From assembly GCA_937915475.1 (NCBI GenBank), contig CALGIR010000309.1, positions 1 to 7,438 on the forward strand: 7,438 nt of DNA. Direction: 5' to 3'. Below the pieces are notes generated by a model. It was not told the origin of the DNA. It ran no database searches and was given only the letters and a program-made list of their open reading frames with translations. Below, piece by piece: positions 5,342-7,438 of the stretch. Each line of letters opens with the position of its first letter. The first letter of the stretch is position 1. The translations under genes and the position numbers were made by a program. The DNA comes from an uncultured Bacteroidales bacterium (GTDB lineage Bacteria > Bacteroidota > Bacteroidia > Bacteroidales > Tenuifilaceae).

Positions 5342-7438
5342 CTAATCATAAAATGTCCACGAAACGCCAAACTTGAAAATCCTGGAGTTATAAGGGTATA
5401 AATATGTTGCAAAGTATTCATTATTAGGGAAACCCTGGTTTACATGCTCATACTTTAGGTATATAAACGCTTTTTTCCATTTAAAGTTCAAAAAGGCGTC
5501 TACAAAAGGATATCCACCTATTTTTTCAATCTTTTGATTGTAGAACTGTGCTATACTCGGACTATAGGCATCGGCATAAAATTTTGTTCGATAGTAAACA
5601 TTAAAGCCTAATTGTCCTTTTAGGGCATTTTTCACAATAACTCTTTCATAATATACGGAAGAAAAAAGCATTAAACTAGGTATGCTCAACGAATTGCTAT
5701 TTGTATTAGCCTGCCATACTACCCTATTAAATATGTTAAGTCCGTTTAATACTTTGATATTCTTTTGTGCATAAAATGAGGTAATAGTAATATCACCTGT
5801 TTGGTCAGGTAAAGCATTCTCATTAAAGAAAATAAAATCCTTAATATGAATTAAATTATAGCCCACTTCTGCTTCCCAGCGCTTTGCTTCCAAAGCACCT
5901 TGTAGCATAAATCTTTTTTCTTTTACAAATGAGTTGTTCCACTGCGCATGATTTGAAAAGTAAGTATTGACAAAAATATCAGGTGTACTCTCTCTTACTT
6001 TCAGTGTACCCTTAAGTCGAGGCATACTCATATCTTTCCACGGCGAAAGCCAAATTTCTCCATCTATCTCCTTATCATCAGCCCTATACCCTTTAAAGAA
6101 CCACTTTAAAGCACCCCTATAGCCCACAAAAGGGCTATCGCTAAAAGCAGATACCCCAACATGTGCCGAAGCTTCTTTAAAATTTTTTGTGGGGTATAAA
6201 AAGTTTTGCGGTAAAAATACATGATAATTGAAATGGTTATAACCAATCCAACCCCTGATGCCGGGCATACCAGGTATTTTTGCAAATTGGGCAATTTCTA
6301 ACATTAGTTTAGCATCCAAAATCTGCTTGGCTACAGAATCTCTCGTTAAATTAGGGGATATATAAAATTTACTGTAAAACGAGGAGTCAGGTTTGGGGTC
6401 AGAATAAAGCCTTGACTGTTTACTATAATCAAGCAAAAACCGTGTAGTTACAAGAGGAATAAAATTATCGAGAGTTGAACCATCATTTGACTTTGTTCTT
6501 TTGTTAACATTAAGAATGGTATAACCAATATTTGCTGAGAATGAGAAGTTCCTGAGCGCACTAGAGGCTGTAGTCAATCTAAATGGTACAAGTTCAACTA
6601 TAGTATCCGTAATAAATTTGGAGTCGGTAACACCCCCATTTTCTTCATTCTTATATACTTTATTGGCTAGTGCAAATTGTCCTGATATATTTCCCTTATA
6701 ATAGTTTGCAAACAAGGATATTATATTGTTTCTAGTTTCCTGATTTTTATATTGTCCTTTTGTACCATAAAAATTATAGTATGCTCCAAAATTAAAGTAT
6801 TTTCCTATGTTTTGCGTTTGCAAAACATTTACAACTTGCTCTGCCTCGCTATTAGAGCCTCCTGTAGAATAAGAAAGTCTAGTAAAAGGCGATCTGACAT
6901 TATATTGTTCCGTTTGGGAAATATGGTTAGAGTATAGGTCATAGTAACGTGAAAATAAAAAATCATAGGATTCATTCCTTGTAAAGAAGTGATCATACTG
7001 AACAGGACCACCAAGGTTCCCTGTATAGGTATATGTTTCAAAATGCTTCTGCTGAGGATATACTAGATGCCTAAACCTGAAAAGAGTATCTATGGTGGTA
7101 GTATCGTTGGTCAAGTAAATATTATTGAATTTCCATGAAAAAAACCTTGTACTATCAGCAAATGGACGGATTAAATCAACAGCTGATCGAGTTGCGACTT
7201 GATCTGGCAAACCAAATACACCTTTATTACTTAGTAAATCGCCATTATTTAGTGCACCAGCTGATAAACTCGCATTTTCCCCACTACCATATAATAGAGA
7301 ATCTTTCACAACAGTGCTACCTGAAATAGTATCAGACTGCTGTAAAAAAGATGGTGTATAATCTGAAAATATATTATATGGTAGATTACCCCAGCTTTTA
7401 GCAGAGAGCAACAGGAACAGGAAGGGTAGTATACTATA
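5342..7438 (-). CDS. Porin_10-type outer-membrane 'putative porin', 5' end beyond the window
   Basis: A large beta-barrel protein of the Bacteroidota 'putative porin' family; its substrate is unknown. The reading frame stays open to base 7438. The residues just inside the edge, YSILPFLFLLLSAKSWG, look like the hydrophobic core of a signal peptide, so only a few N-terminal codons are probably missing. The TTG at 7409-7411 lies inside that segment and is not the start. Counting from that codon, characteristic stretches are SPFTRLSYSTGG (174-185), VLQTQNIGKYFNFGAYY (196-212), and NQETRNN (223-229) with KNEENGGVTDS further on. Alternating aromatic and polar strands fill the rest. The C-terminus FKFGVSWTFYD resembles the last beta-strand signal read by the BAM machinery. 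About 700 residues is normal for the family. The mltF-like gene follows on the same strand after 95 bp. The family call is from remembered motifs, not a search. Confidence 0.82.
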   Translation of the reverse strand, partial: YSILPFLFLLLSAKSWGNLPYNIFSDYTPSFLQQSDTISGSTVVKDSLLYGSGENASLSAGALNNGDLLSNKGVFGLPDQVATRSAVDLIRPFADSTRFFSWKFNNIYLTNDTTTIDTLFRFRHLVYPQQKHFETYTYTGNLGGPVQYDHFFTRNESYDFLFSRYYDLYSNHISQTEQYNVRSPFTRLSYSTGGSNSEAEQVVNVLQTQNIGKYFNFGAYYNFYGTKGQYKNQETRNNIISLFANYYKGNISGQFALANKVYKNEENGGVTDSKFITDTIVELVPFRLTTASSALRNFSFSANIGYTILNVNKRTKSNDGSTLDNFIPLVTTRFLLDYSKQSRLYSDPKPDSSFYSKFYISPNLTRDSVAKQILDAKLMLEIAQFAKIPGMPGIRGWIGYNHFNYHVFLPQNFLYPTKNFKEASAHVGVSAFSDSPFVGYRGALKWFFKGYRADDKEIDGEIWLSPWKDMSMPRLKGTLKVRESTPDIFVNTYFSNHAQWNNSFVKEKRFMLQGALEAKRWEAEVGYNLIHIKDFIFFNENALPDQTGDITITSFYAQKNIKVLNGLNIFNRVVWQANTNSNSLSIPSLMLFSSVYYERVIVKNALKGQLGFNVYYRTKFYADAYSPSIAQFYNQKIEKIGGYPFVDAFLNFKWKKAFIYLKYEHVNQGFPNNEYFATYLYPYNSRIFKFGVSWTFYD

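Noticed and set aside
6106..6294. Small hydrophobic - strand frame ending in a membrane-like segment
   Set aside because: It overlaps the porin in another frame on the same strand, with no independent start context or recognisable family.
7409..7411. TTG as the start codon of the porin gene
   Set aside because: The open frame continues to the window edge and the upstream codons form a hydrophobic signal-peptide core, so the real start lies beyond base 7438.

Overview
The window looks like ordinary chromosome from a low-GC member of the Bacteroidota, probably Bacteroidales or a relative. Four things point there. The RNase H has an N-terminal viroplasmin-like domain joined to a Bacteroidota-type catalytic domain. 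There is a large beta-barrel 'putative porin' of the Porin_10 type. Short AT-rich leaders replace Shine-Dalgarno sites. TAnnTTTG-like -7 promoter octamers occur in gaps. I cannot name a genus.

Layout, left to right. The first 283 bases hold the C-terminal end of a NamZ/DUF1343 exo-muramidase. Its upstream side is broken by a perfect 25-bp inverted repeat at the window edge. The next genes are on the + strand: a class I SAM-dependent methyltransferase that overlaps the NamZ stop by one base, an RNase HI, and a LolC/LolE-type (FtsX-fold) permease with a TTG start. A 360-bp gap without genes follows, holding a possible promoter and a small predicted RNA hairpin. Next comes a + strand Nudix hydrolase of the CoA-pyrophosphatase type. 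It converges, with only 7 bp between stops, on a - strand gene for an MltF-like lytic transglycosylase lipoprotein. Upstream of mltF on the - strand lies a porin gene whose 5' end runs off the right edge. The gap between these two carries a 22-bp tandem repeat (2.6 copies).

Functional theme. Several genes serve the envelope: NamZ and MltF act on peptidoglycan, the Lol-type permease moves lipoproteins out of the inner membrane, and the porin is an outer-membrane barrel. The methyltransferase, RNase H and Nudix hydrolase are housekeeping or of unknown substrate. I see no mobile element, CRISPR array, tRNA, rRNA or defence cassette, and no convincing undescribed multi-gene system. The features most worth checking are the terminal inverted repeat (possible assembly fold-back) and the tandem repeat between the porin and mltF genes.
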